37,353 nt of DNA from assembly GCF_000159995.1 (NCBI RefSeq), contig NZ_GG700642.1, forward strand, positions 438,807-476,159. The letters run 5' to 3'. Both the position numbers and the translations under genes were made by a program. The stretch comes from Alloprevotella tannerae ATCC 51259 (GTDB lineage Bacteria; Bacteroidota; Bacteroidia; Bacteroidales; Bacteroidaceae). Below, piece by piece: positions 26,594 through 34,778 of this stretch. Under the pieces are notes generated by a model. It was given only the letters and a program-made list of their open reading frames with translations, made no database searches and had not been told where the DNA came from. Each line of letters begins with the position of its first letter. The first letter of the stretch is position 1.

Positions 26594-28801
26594 ATGAATG
26601 TAACTCCTCTTTTCTGGCTGGTGCCCATCGCATCAGTAGTAGCGTTGACCATGGCCTGGTTCTTCTTTAAGAATATGATGAAGGCCGACGAAGGAACACC
26701 CCGTATGCGCGAAATTGCAGAGCACGTCCGCAAGGGCGCAATGGCTTACCTCAAACAGCAGTACCTCGTCGTTCTCAAAGTCTTTTTAGTGCTCGTCGTT
26801 CTTTTTGCTTTCATGGCCTATGTCCTTAAGATTCAAAATCCATGGGTACCTTTCGCCTTCCTCACGGGTGGTCTTTTCAGTGGTTTAGCCGGCTTCTTCG
26901 GCATGAAGACCGCCACCTATGCTTCCGCGCGAACCGCCAATGCTGCGCGCAAGAGCTTGGACAGCGGTTTGCGTATTGCTTTCCGCTCCGGTGCGGTAAT
27001 GGGATTGGTCGTTGTAGGCCTCGGACTGTTGGACATTGCCCTGTGGTTCATCGCCCTCTCCTATGTCTACGGCTCTGACCACGTTTCGCTCATCACCATC
27101 ACTACCACGATGCTCACCTTTGGTATGGGAGCTTCCACCCAGGCCCTCTTTGCCCGCGTTGGCGGCGGTATCTATACAAAAGCGGCCGATGTTGGCGCCG
27201 ACATTGTCGGGAAAGTTGAAGCTGACATCCCGGAGGACGACCCGCGCAATCCAGCTACCATTGCCGACAACGTAGGCGACAACGTGGGCGACGTAGCCGG
27301 TATGGGCGCCGACCTTTATGAGAGCTATTGCGGCTCCATTCTTTCTACAACCGCTTTAGGTGCCACGGCCTTTGCTTCGGCTGGTGACATGCAGATGCGG
27401 GCTGTCATCGCCCCCATGATTATTGCCGCTGTCGGTATCTTCCTCTCACTCATCAGTATCTTCCTCGTGCGCACCAAAGAAGGAGCAAGCATGAGTCAGT
27501 TGCTACGTTCACTGGCCGTCGGCACCAATACCAGCGCTGTGCTGATTGCCTTCGCCACGTTCCTCATCCTTTATGGTCTCGGCCTCGACAACTGGGTAGG
27601 CCTCAGTTTCTCCGTCATCAGTGGTCTCACGGCGGGCGTCGTCATCGGACAAGCTACAGAGTATTACACCTCGCATAGTTATAAGCCCACCCAAGCTATT
27701 TCCGAATCGGCCCAGACTGGACCTGCCACGGTCATCATCAAAGGTATCGGTACGGGTATGATTTCCACGAGCATCCCCGTGCTTACTATCGGTGTGGCCA
27801 TTATGTTGAGTTATCTCTGCGCTAATCATTTCGATCTCTCTATGAGTGCTGAGAGCATCTCGAAAGGACTCTACGGTATCGGCATTGCGGCTGTCGGAAT
27901 GTTGTCCACGCTGGGCATCACGCTCGCTACGGACGCTTACGGCCCTATCGCCGACAACGCCGGCGGCAACGCTGAAATGAGTGAGCTGGGCGAGGAGGTA
28001 CGTCACCGCACGGATGCACTCGATGCACTCGGCAATACCACGGCTGCCACGGGCAAAGGCTTTGCCATCGGTTCGGCAGCACTCACCGCACTGGCCTTGC
28101 TGGCTTCCTATGTAGAAGAAATAAAAATCGCCATGACGCGAGCTATGGAGGGCGGACAGCAATTCATCGACGCAGCCGGCAATGCCTTCGATCCGTCAAA
28201 GGCTTCGATGCCCGAAATGATGGAATACTTCCAAGTAACACTGATGAACCCGCGCGTACTCGTAGGTGTATTCATTGGCGCAATGGCTGCCTTCCTGTTC
28301 TGCGGACTCACTATGGGTGCTGTCGGACGTGCCGCGGCTAAGATGGTCGATGAAGTGCGCCGTCAGTTTCGCGAAATCAAAGGAATCCTCGAAGGCAAGG
28401 CCACGCCCGACTATGGTAGCTGTGTTGAAATTAGTACGCGGGCTGCCCAGCACGAAATGATTCTGCCCTCGCTCTTAGCCATCATAATCCCCATCGTCAC
28501 AGGCATAGTTCTCGGCGTTGCCGGTGTGCTCGGTCTTCTCGTTGGCGGCCTCTGCGCCGGCTTTACACTGGCCGTCTTCATGGCCAATGCTGGTGGTGCG
28601 TGGGACAATGCTAAGAAATTCGTGGAAGAAGAAAACTTCGGCGGCAAAGGTAGTGAAGTTCACAAAGCTACGATCGTTGGCGACACCGTTGGCGACCCGT
28701 TCAAGGACACATCAGGCCCAAGTTTGAACATTCTTATCAAACTGATGAGTATGGTCAGCATCGTTATGGCCGGCCTTACTGTAGCCTGCAATATGATGTA
28801 G
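26594..28801 (+). CDS. hppA: Membrane-bound ion-translocating pyrophosphatase (HppA)
   Basis: Integral membrane pump of 735 residues that couples pyrophosphate hydrolysis to export of Na+ or H+. About sixteen hydrophobic helices. The hydrolytic centre carries [20 protein letters not shown] and DNVGDNVGD (about 225-233), with more Asp-rich motifs near the C-terminus ([12 protein letters not shown] and [14 protein letters not shown]). [10 protein letters not shown] (about 480-489) has Ala where K+-independent enzymes have Lys, marking the K+-dependent class. A Glu in LYESYCGS (about 242) is at the position discussed for ion selectivity, but Na+ versus H+ cannot be settled here. The terminator after it is shared with the next, converging gene. 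Confidence 0.95.
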   Translation: MNVTPLFWLVPIASVVALTMAWFFFKNMMKADEGTPRMREIAEHVRKGAMAYLKQQYLVVLKVFLVLVVLFAFMAYVLKIQNPWVPFAFLTGGLFSGLAGFFGMKTATYASARTANAARKSLDSGLRIAFRSGAVMGLVVVGLGLLDIALWFIALSYVYGSDHVSLITITTTMLTFGMGASTQALFARVGGGIYTKAADVGADIVGKVEADIPEDDPRNPATIADNVGDNVGDVAGMGADLYESYCGSILSTTALGATAFASAGDMQMRAVIAPMIIAAVGIFLSLISIFLVRTKEGASMSQLLRSLAVGTNTSAVLIAFATFLILYGLGLDNWVGLSFSVISGLTAGVVIGQATEYYTSHSYKPTQAISESAQTGPATVIIKGIGTGMISTSIPVLTIGVAIMLSYLCANHFDLSMSAESISKGLYGIGIAAVGMLSTLGITLATDAYGPIADNAGGNAEMSELGEEVRHRTDALDALGNTTAATGKGFAIGSAALTALALLASYVEEIKIAMTRAMEGGQQFIDAAGNAFDPSKASMPEMMEYFQVTLMNPRVLVGVFIGAMAAFLFCGLTMGAVGRAAAKMVDEVRRQFREIKGILEGKATPDYGSCVEISTRAAQHEMILPSLLAIIIPIVTGIVLGVAGVLGLLVGGLCAGFTLAVFMANAGGAWDNAKKFVEEENFGGKGSEVHKATIVGDTVGDPFKDTSGPSLNILIKLMSMVSIVMAGLTVACNMM

Positions 28802-28823
28802 CGCTACAAAAATAGCATGATAT

Positions 28824-28870
28824 AGCAACCCTGATTCTACCTAAAAGGAACTGGTAGGATCGGGGTTGCT
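28824..28870. terminator. Strong hairpin shared by hppA and the converging small gene
   Basis: AGCAACCC-T-GAT-T-CTACC, a loop of about eleven bases, GGTAG-G-ATC-G-GGGTTGCT. The stem has about 16 pairs with three mismatches. It overlaps the last ten codons of the gene at 28841. Confidence 0.75.
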
Positions 28871-29221
28871 AAGATTATCTTCCTCCGCCCCAACAGTCGC
28901 CTTCCAGTTCTTGTATCTATTTATCAGGCCTTCTCTCCACTCTTCACTTGGACATTGACTAATTAAGCGCAGATAATCAGCTTCGCTTACTTCCTTAATC
29001 ATTGATTCCACTAATTGTAAAAGACGCCACTGAAGATCGTAGAAAGCTGATTCGGGGAAAATGCGAACTAAGACCAAAGCTTCTTCGTACGAAAGAGGCA
29101 AGGTAATCCTTTCAAGATGCGCATCGTAGCAATTTATTAAGCGATCAACAGACGCATCGTCGGAAAGAGATTCATTGGGCATTCTTCCAAGTTCTACTAA
29201 GCAAACAAACTCCTGCCTCAT
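28841..29221 (-). CDS. Hypothetical small protein, 126 aa, in immunity-type island
   Basis: Acidic, helix-rich protein, no signal peptide or membrane segment. No family recognised. Features: a central YEEALVLVRIFPESAFYDLQ segment and a final helix pair (EADYLRLISQCPSEEWREGL). It is the most downstream gene of the leftward island of immunity-like genes and its 3' end runs into the hppA terminator hairpin. Function as an immunity protein is a guess from company only. Confidence 0.6.
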   Translation of the reverse strand: MRQEFVCLVELGRMPNESLSDDASVDRLINCYDAHLERITLPLSYEEALVLVRIFPESAFYDLQWRLLQLVESMIKEVSEADYLRLISQCPSEEWREGLINRYKNWKATVGAEEDNLSNPDPTSSF

Positions 29222-29316
29222 ATTTGCTGTTCTTTCTAACTATATTGATTTTACAATACCCCTTTATCCGCTTTGATTGAAAAGGCAATCGCATCTTTTC
29301 GCGAATAAAGAGCTGT

Positions 29317-29347
29317 ATTCCCCAAACGTGCGCAACATTTTGGGGAA
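29317..29347 (-). terminator. Hairpin between the ywqG pseudogene and the 126-aa gene
   Basis: TTCCCCAAA (29317-29325) pairs perfectly with TTTGGGGAA (29339-29347) around a 13-base loop, 20 bases after the ywqG stop. No strong U-run follows. Confidence 0.5.
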
Positions 29348-29366
29348 CACACGCTCTACATATAGC

Positions 29367-30212
29367 TTAGCAACAATCCCAACTATACAAACATTTCGCA
29401 AAGTCGAGATACTTCAGTTGCTCTTTTGTGGCGAAGAAGTTGCCCACGCCCGAGTCGCCCCAAAGAATTTGGTAATCCTCATCACCATAGTATGAGTCGA
29501 GCTGAAATAATAATTCAGTATAGTGTTGCAGCGACTCGCAAGTGCGTGGGTCTGACTGCGTAAAGTATCCATAGCCTCCTATTTGCGTATGCTTGTCAAT
29601 CTCAAGCGCATCATAGAGTTCACCGAAAAGATCTTCTTCTATATCATTGATCTGCCAAAGACTTTCCACTTGCTGTTCGGGAAAATGCGAATTCCACTTT
29701 TCCACAAAGACAGCTCCGGCACGATAGTCGAACAACAGCGGCCATTGCTTCTCCGACTTAAAGGTCATAGACAAAGGAATATCGGTCATAATGGGCGTAC
29801 ACAAATCTCCGTCTTCGTCACCCTTTGGTTTGTAAAGAGTAGTCAACTCTTACTCAGAGAAGTGGTCTTCGATCGTAGGATAATACAGGACACGTTTATT
29901 TATATCGGAGCAAGGATTTTCATAGTCATTACCCATATCATAATCGCCACCAAAAATCCAAAACTGTACGATGCCCTTCTTCGGATATATAGCGTTCTCG
30001 GGCAATTCTTCGCAGTTTATCTGTGCCAGGAACATCAGTTGTTCGCCCTTATCATTGGTTGGAATACAAGCTGATTTTGGCAAATAGAAGTGTCCGCCTA
30101 CCTTACTCTGTGTAATTCCCACCATCGGGTTAGCCGTTAGCTCTATCTTGATTACGTCGAGAAGTGCCTCTTTCTTAAAATCTTCTATAAATGCATTTAG
30201 CTTTTCTTTCAT
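29367..30212 (-). pseudogene. YwqG/DUF1963 family gene split by one in-frame stop codon
   Basis: Two adjacent reading frames (30212-29850 and 29849-29367) lie in the same frame, separated only by a TAA at 29852-29850. Read through, they give one protein of about 280 residues with normal DUF1963 (YwqG) layout: N-terminal half with KVGGHFYLPKSACIP, GEQLMFLAQINCEELP and the IVQFWIFGGDYDMG strand; C-terminal half with TQIGGYGYFTQSDPR and a DSGVGNFFATKEQL end. The stop follows YYPTIEDHFSE. DUF1963 proteins occur next to LXG/RHS toxins and are suspected immunity proteins. A TTG at 29846 could restart translation of the second half, but neither half alone is a complete domain. Confidence 0.8.
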
Positions 30213-30234
30213 TGTTTTGCCGCCTTCATTATTA

Positions 30235-30657
30235 TTAACTAATTGTCTGCTCAATATCATAGAACATTTTCCCCGCGAAGAAGATATTCATCACACAGTG
30301 TACGGGGACTTGATCCGTCCAAAGCCAGCCTTGGAATACAGCCATACCCCAATTGTACGTTTCGTGGATAATCTCAAACTCACTACGCTTATATTTGCTT
30401 TGATATGTTTCAAAATCTATGCGCTTGCCTTGAAAATCATCTAATAGCCTATCACTGAACACAAGTACATCTACATCATCTATGTCTACTTGCTCAAAAA
30501 TGATTCGTGCTTTATGAGTGTGTTCTGCACCTTCATCATAGGAAAAGATATAATCAAAATGCAATATCAGACTTCCATCCTTATACTCCATCTCCTTGAT
30601 GCGTGCATCGTGAAGCGAGTATTTGAAATATGCGCCAAAGTCTCTTGCTATTTTCAT
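30235..30657 (-). CDS. Hypothetical protein, 140 aa, immunity-like
   Basis: Small acidic beta-rich protein beginning MKIARDFGAYFKYSLHDARI; ATG at 30657 preferred over an in-frame TTG at 30669. The SLHDARIKEMEYKDGSLILHF start is of the form seen in several small bacterial proteins where a short DA motif precedes a four-stranded sheet, but I cannot name the family. It is 22 bases upstream of the ywqG pseudogene, and a duplicate of its own 3' end (18 bases) lies just before its start, at 30668-30685. Confidence 0.65.
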   Translation of the reverse strand: MKIARDFGAYFKYSLHDARIKEMEYKDGSLILHFDYIFSYDEGAEHTHKARIIFEQVDIDDVDVLVFSDRLLDDFQGKRIDFETYQSKYKRSEFEIIHETYNWGMAVFQGWLWTDQVPVHCVMNIFFAGKMFYDIEQTIS

Positions 30658-30667
30658 CTTTACAGCC

Positions 30668-30685
30668 AATTGTCTGCTCTATATC
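30668..30685 (-). repeat. Duplicate of the 3' end of the 140-aa gene
   Basis: AATTGTCTGCTCtATATC at 30668-30685 matches AATTGTCTGCTCaATATC at 30241-30258 at 17 of 18 bases. The second site is the coding end (DIEQTIS, stop) of the 140-aa gene; the copy upstream encodes DIEQTI in an open frame that runs into the start of the same gene. It is probably the tail of a lost tandem paralogue. Confidence 0.6.
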
Positions 30686-30707
30686 CTTAGCCGTATATTA
30701 CTGCACG

Positions 30708-32183
30708 TCAACTTCCGCAAACTACGTAAAACATAGGAACTTCATGCTCAGTGTAATCAGAACTACTGCCCTCATAATCTATTCCTTCAAAAAATACGTG
30801 GTCGCCCAGCTCTTTATTAGCCATCAGCTTTTGCAGTTTCCAGACTATCTCCTGTACAGAAAAAGACTTTCCATTATCGGCTTTCAAATGCGCCCTGATA
30901 TCTACCTGCCACATACCATCTTCTTTTTCCTCTTCAAGAAGTTCTTCATAGTCATCAGTCAGACATTCATTATCATAGAGTTGCTCCAAGCTTTCTATCC
31001 ACGCCTCGTATGTAACAAGTATTTCCGCTTCTTCTATTGGTGCGTTACATTCCGTTTCCCGCCAGTTCTCGCCAAGCCTTTGCGTCATTTTTTCATTGAA
31101 TTTAGCCTCAAATTCTTCTGCTGAATAATCGTGCTTATCAAAAATCCAATTTACGTCAAACAGATTATTATATTTGTGCTGCTGATCATTAGCAGGCGCT
31201 TCCGGCGCAACATCTTCGTTCTTGTATTTCTTATAATGCTCATATACCAGCGGCGTTTGCGATTTATTTTTCTCTAAAGCCCCAGACAGCAAACGAAATT
31301 CCACAAGTTCCATACACCATTCTATAACCTTTTCATCCTCGGCCTTTTCGATAGCCTTTTCAAACATTTCCAAGGCCTTTAAGTTGTCGGCTTCCGAATT
31401 ATGGGGAAAGCATCGACTCGCATAAGAATAGCCATAACGGTAATACCATACTGCTTTTCTCTCTTCCTCAGGAATCATATCCATGATTCTCATCGCCTCG
31501 TTTTCCTGATTATTGTTGTTGTAAGACCTAGCCAGCATACCCATAAGTTCAGCGCTCAAATTCTCGATGCCTACGTAGTTGAGCAATTCTATCACGCGCT
31601 CTTCTTCCTGCATCTCTTGAAGGAACTTTATGGCAAGGCATTTTTGGTTTTCATCTAAAAGCGCAAAGTCTTCATTTTCCATTTCTGTGGCATCTATGGT
31701 AAGCCCTTTGATAAAGTCTTCAAAGGTATCCGCCAAAACGCCGATATGATAATCGCTCTCTTGATCTACTACGACCACTTTGGGCTCGCCATCTTTTCCG
31801 CACTCCCTATAATCAAGGAAAATCATATCGTGACCACCCGAAATGGTATCGGCCACGGCAATGCCAATATTAGGATAGCCCCACTCCGATATCATAAATG
31901 CACTACCCAGTTCGCCGCAAAGCGAATGGCGTTTTGTTCTGTCTATGCCGAATATACCGGTAATGTTTATTTCATAATCGTCTGTAAGGAATACACGTAG
32001 TACAGGAATACCCCCGTTGTGCTTTTTGATGAGTTCGATATAGGATTGCGGCAGTTTGTAGCCCAATTCTTTTTCTATTTCCGATATTTCTTCGTCCGTA
32101 GGCGCTTTACCTATATATGCTTTCTTCGCGTAATCACTATCGTTCCAAAAGTTTGTCCAATCAAAGTTTTCAAATGGTTTCAT
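30708..32183 (-). CDS. SMI1/KNR4 (SUKH) protein with TPR-like and extra C-terminal domain
   Basis: Acidic cytoplasmic protein of 491 residues. The SUKH domain covers about 1-165: EEISEIEKELGYKLPQSYIE followed by LIKKHNGG, the strand-rich middle with FMISEWGYPNIGIAVAD, then DMIFLDYRECG and a final VLADTFEDFIKGL. Residues about 175-320 are helical pairs that look like TPR repeats. Residues about 335-491 form another domain ending WKLQKLMANKELGDHVFFEG and a PMFYVV strand, a pattern I associate with Bacteroidetes immunity-like proteins. SUKH proteins neutralise nuclease and other contact-delivered toxins. A chain of distinct immunity modules in one protein would be a polyimmunity protein; this reading is inference. 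Confidence 0.78.
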   Translation of the reverse strand: MKPFENFDWTNFWNDSDYAKKAYIGKAPTDEEISEIEKELGYKLPQSYIELIKKHNGGIPVLRVFLTDDYEINITGIFGIDRTKRHSLCGELGSAFMISEWGYPNIGIAVADTISGGHDMIFLDYRECGKDGEPKVVVVDQESDYHIGVLADTFEDFIKGLTIDATEMENEDFALLDENQKCLAIKFLQEMQEEERVIELLNYVGIENLSAELMGMLARSYNNNNQENEAMRIMDMIPEEERKAVWYYRYGYSYASRCFPHNSEADNLKALEMFEKAIEKAEDEKVIEWCMELVEFRLLSGALEKNKSQTPLVYEHYKKYKNEDVAPEAPANDQQHKYNNLFDVNWIFDKHDYSAEEFEAKFNEKMTQRLGENWRETECNAPIEEAEILVTYEAWIESLEQLYDNECLTDDYEELLEEEKEDGMWQVDIRAHLKADNGKSFSVQEIVWKLQKLMANKELGDHVFFEGIDYEGSSSDYTEHEVPMFYVVCGS

Positions 32184-32286
32184 ATCTATTCCTCTTTATT
32201 TGCTTATACTTTAGATTTATCCCGTGTTGCTCCAGCGTACAAGTACACCGACAAAGACAAATTTCTAATTGATGAATAACAACGGC

Positions 32287-32742
32287 TTAACTCTCCCAAG
32301 ACACGCCGTTTATGTCTCCCTTGTCATCAAAGGCAACACATAATATCTCATCACTCTCTTCTGGTAAAATCATAAAATCCATGGTAATGCTATGCTCATC
32401 GCTATCTATCCACAGATTTATATCTGTTACCGTCATTTTCGAGACAAACTCAGCAATCTCATCGGGTAAGTTTGCATCTTTACATTCTTCGAGATGGAAG
32501 TCCATATAACTCCGATCCTCTTTCAAGTTTTCTATCAACGCTTGGGTAGCTTCCTTGATATGGTCTTTGCAGTTTTCTAAAAAGAGCGCGAATCTGTCCA
32601 AGTCCTCTTCTTTCACGTCCGCACCTTGGTCATACCATAAGGTTACGTTTATGCCATCAACTTGACCTTCCCAGACTTCTTCGGCATCGTCGTTCGCGTC
32701 GAAACTCACTTTACCAAAATATTTGTGCTCAAATGTTTGCAT
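32287..32742 (-). CDS. DUF2004-like protein, 151 aa
   Basis: Acidic small protein with the DUF2004 look: opening FEHKYFGKVSFD, then EEVWEGQVDGINVTLWYD, a helical middle and a closing strand pair IDSDEHSITMDFMILPE...EILCVAFDDKGDINGVS. The family is of unknown biochemical role and is frequent in immunity-type gene neighbourhoods of Bacteroidetes. It is 103 bases upstream of the SUKH gene, same strand. Confidence 0.65.
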   Translation of the reverse strand: MQTFEHKYFGKVSFDANDDAEEVWEGQVDGINVTLWYDQGADVKEEDLDRFALFLENCKDHIKEATQALIENLKEDRSYMDFHLEECKDANLPDEIAEFVSKMTVTDINLWIDSDEHSITMDFMILPEESDEILCVAFDDKGDINGVSWES

Positions 32743-32760
32743 TTTTCTATTTCCTTTTAC

Positions 32761-32859
32761 TTAACCATCCATTGAACGATCAAAACAATCATATATTCCT
32801 TCAACTTCAAAGCCAATAATATAATCTTTTTCTATGTCGTGCGCCCCGTAAGTGATCAT
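32761..32859 (-). pseudogene. C-terminal scrap of an unidentified gene (MITYGAHDIEKDYIIG...)
   Basis: A 32-codon frame (ATG at 32859, TAA at 32763-32761) encodes MITYGAHDIEKDYIIGFEVE and 12 more residues, which reads like genuine protein. The frame stays open upstream to a TAG near 32904 (RQTCFRRSAFGA before the Met). It is either a very small gene or the last part of a deleted immunity gene; the latter is preferred because the sequence begins abruptly and sits within the island. Confidence 0.45.
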
Positions 32860-32953
32860 TGCGCCAAAAGCTGAACGCCTAAAACAGGTTTGCCTTATAG
32901 CTCTACCCTATTTTTACTTCAAGCTCGTGACGGCATCGTCGCAACGCATTTTT

Positions 32954-33460
32954 CTAATAAATCGTGACCAGCACATTTCCGTTTTTAGCCAGCACTTCCC
33001 GATAAAAGTCTTTGAGGTTTTGGAAGTAATCGCTGATTTCTTCTTTCAATTCCTCTTCTTCATCATCGTAATCCCAAATATTGGGATAAAGCTCTGCCTT
33101 TTTGCACGCTTCCATACTGAACTTTTCCATAGCCCCATCTATGTCGAATGCTTCCAAAGCTGAAAGAATCTCGGCAACCCGTGTCTTTTCCGTATAAGCA
33201 ATAAAATCCTCTATATCTTCGAGCGAACGAACCCCGACCACGGCTTCACTTAAAGGATCGTTGTCTATCGGCTCGCCAGCGGATATACCGGTAAGTACAA
33301 AATGGAGTGCGTCCCACATTTTATCAATGTCTAAGAGCAACTCGGGTTCTTCTCCCCAATCCTCCAGTTCTTCAAGCAACTCTTCACTATCGCCATTGAA
33401 ATTCTTCAGACTGTTTAATTGCTGATCACTTATACACTGATAGCATGCAATCATTCCCAT
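32954..33460 (-). CDS. DUF1877 (YfbM-like) family protein
   Basis: Protein of 168 residues; ATG at 33460 chosen because the family opens MGM(I)xxYxxIS, here MGMIACYQCIS. Core family features are LLDIDKMWDALHFVLTG and the DPLSEAVVG segment (about residues 40-75). The C-terminus is rich in Glu/Asp. DUF1877 proteins are of unknown function but occur with immunity genes. It is the first, most upstream gene of the leftward island; between it and the HU-like gene lie 500 bases with repeat A1 and the HU promoter, and no toxin gene. Confidence 0.8.
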   Translation of the reverse strand: MGMIACYQCISDQQLNSLKNFNGDSEELLEELEDWGEEPELLLDIDKMWDALHFVLTGISAGEPIDNDPLSEAVVGVRSLEDIEDFIAYTEKTRVAEILSALEAFDIDGAMEKFSMEACKKAELYPNIWDYDDEEEELKEEISDYFQNLKDFYREVLAKNGNVLVTIY

Positions 33461-33720
33461 GTGTTTTCTTCTTTTAAGTTTATAAACTTGTATCAAATTG
33501 CCTACAAATTGCCCCACACCATTGAAGCGCAGGACTTTCTTTTCTCTGTAAGCCTATCACTTCCTACAAAATTCGTCCTTTTCATGCAGAAAGACGAAGA
33601 AAATCTTTGAAAACTGACCTCTATGCAGAGAAATTAACTCTCAAGCCCCTCTAAAGCATAACCTTTCCGCTTGTGCCGCTAATCTTTGAGCAAAGCCACA
33701 ACTTATTTACTCCCGTAACA

Positions 33721-33823
33721 GCAAGCCCTTAGGCTTGGTCTTTTGGCAGGGCAGGCGTTGGAGCGAAGCGACAACCCTGCCATAGTCCGCCGCAAACGGC
33801 AACCCCTTAGGGTTGGTCTTTCA
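33721..33823 (+). repeat. Hairpin-rich repeat A, copy A1
   Basis: About 103 bases with three hairpins in order: AAGCC/GGCTT (loop CTTA), GGCAGGG/CCCTGCC, and AACCC/GGGTT (loop CTTA), ending GGTCTTTCAA. The same element recurs at 34992-35096 and 35550-35654, and in inverted orientation (form B) at 34779-34888, 35120-35230 and about 35680-35789. A1 lies just upstream of the HU-like gene. Confidence 0.85.
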
Positions 33824-33866
33824 AAATATCCGCGGATTGGTTTATTATCAATGGATTATATCGCGT

Positions 33867-33897
33867 TTTGTCGACTCGACGGAAATGCTTACCTTTG
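33867..33897 (+). promoter_or_regulatory. Promoter of the HU-like gene
   Basis: TTTG (33867-33870), 19 bases, TACCTTTG (33890-33897). Consensus spacing; start near 33903 gives a leader of about 55 bases. Confidence 0.75.
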
Positions 33898-33957
33898 CAT
33901 ACGCAAGGGCGAGGAGCGCTCTTGGCTTAATTATTCACCAATTAAATCTATACCACA

Positions 33958-34368
33958 ATGATTAAATTCGTTATCAGAGCGAAGAAAAATCCGCTCAAGA
34001 GAGACCAAGTGAAATTTTATCCGCAGATGGCGCCAGGTGTGCCCGTGATGTTGCGCACGATTGTCGGGCGCATCGAGAAGCGTTCGGGCGTATCTTCTGC
34101 CTCCGTCAAGGCGGTGTTGGATGCCCTGCAATATGAGATTCTTCAAACACTCTCCGATGGTAATTCGGTTCGCTTAGGTGATCTTGGTTCTTTTCGCCTG
34201 ACGATGCACGCTGAGGGCGTAACGACGGCGAAAGAGGCTAAGGAAAAAGGTGCAAATCTCATTAAGCGCGTGAGCGTGCGGTTTACGAAAAGCAGTACGA
34301 TGCGTATGGCTCTCGACAAGCGTAACTTAATCTTCGGTGCACAGGACGATATTCGGAATGCGAAGTAG
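33958..34368 (+). CDS. HU-like (HU-HIG) histone-like DNA-binding protein
   Basis: Protein of 136 residues of the Bacteroidetes HU family variant (TIGR01201 type). It opens MIKFVIRAKKNPLKRDQVKF, then the HU-like core: RIEKRSGVSSASVKAVLDAL helix pair (about 39-58), the SDGNSVRLGDLGSFRLTMH strand (about 67-85), and a basic arm ending KRVSVRFTKSSTMRMALDK. It would bind and bend DNA in the nucleoid; partner sites are unknown. It has its own promoter and terminator. It is flanked at 135 bases upstream and about 410 bases downstream by inverted copies (A1, B1) of the hairpin repeat. Confidence 0.88.
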   Translation: MIKFVIRAKKNPLKRDQVKFYPQMAPGVPVMLRTIVGRIEKRSGVSSASVKAVLDALQYEILQTLSDGNSVRLGDLGSFRLTMHAEGVTTAKEAKEKGANLIKRVSVRFTKSSTMRMALDKRNLIFGAQDDIRNAK

Positions 34369-34413
34369 GTAAAGATGGCGGCACAACTTAGTGCCGGCAA
34401 AAATCACAAGTAG

Positions 34414-34452
34414 CAAAGGCCGCGTTTCCCACTTTGGGGGGCGCGGCTTTTG
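34414..34452 (+). terminator. Terminator of the HU-like gene
   Basis: AAAG-GCCGCG, a loop of about 17 bases, CGCGGC-TTTT (stem arms 34419-34424 and 34442-34447), 45 bases beyond the stop. Confidence 0.65.
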
Positions 34453-34506
34453 CGTACCTTGTCGAAAACAGGCCGTTGATCGGTCGCGCAGGGATAGGGA
34501 TTGGTC

Positions 34507-34616
34507 AAACTTTCACCTATGATCGGAAAAAGTTTCTTAGGTGAAAGTTGAAACGATCTTATAGGAGAATTAAAATTGTCTTATAGGAGAGTTTCAACGA
34601 TCATAGGTGATAGTTT
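34507..34616. repeat. 22-bp tandem array, five units, same family as 25879-25966
   Basis: Units 34507-34528, 34529-34550, 34551-34572, 34573-34594, 34595-34616. Cores are CACCTATGATCGG, CTTAGGTGAAAG, CTTATAGGAGAA, CTTATAGGAGAG and CATAGGTGATAG; the first is in the opposite sense to the others. The words match those of the array at 25879, showing one family at two sites nearly 9 kb apart. Confidence 0.75.
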
Positions 34617-34778
34617 GGCAAGGATGCGGAGGCGGGTGAATCGGGGTGCGTAAGGCGGTGTTGTTTTGTAGCTGAATCTTCGATGAAACCGTGCTTTTTT
34701 GAACTTTTCCTCCGTTTTTAGATTACTTTTTGCACGTTCTCGTAAAAGCGTGAAGCGCCCTTTACTCGTAAATCGGCG

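Noticed and set aside
27509-28162. 217-codon minus-strand frame
   Set aside because: Antisense shadow of hppA, His- and Arg-rich composition typical of a shadow frame.
30630-31124. 164-codon plus-strand frame
   Set aside because: Antisense to the SUKH gene and rich in Phe/Ile/Leu as expected for the complement of an acidic protein.
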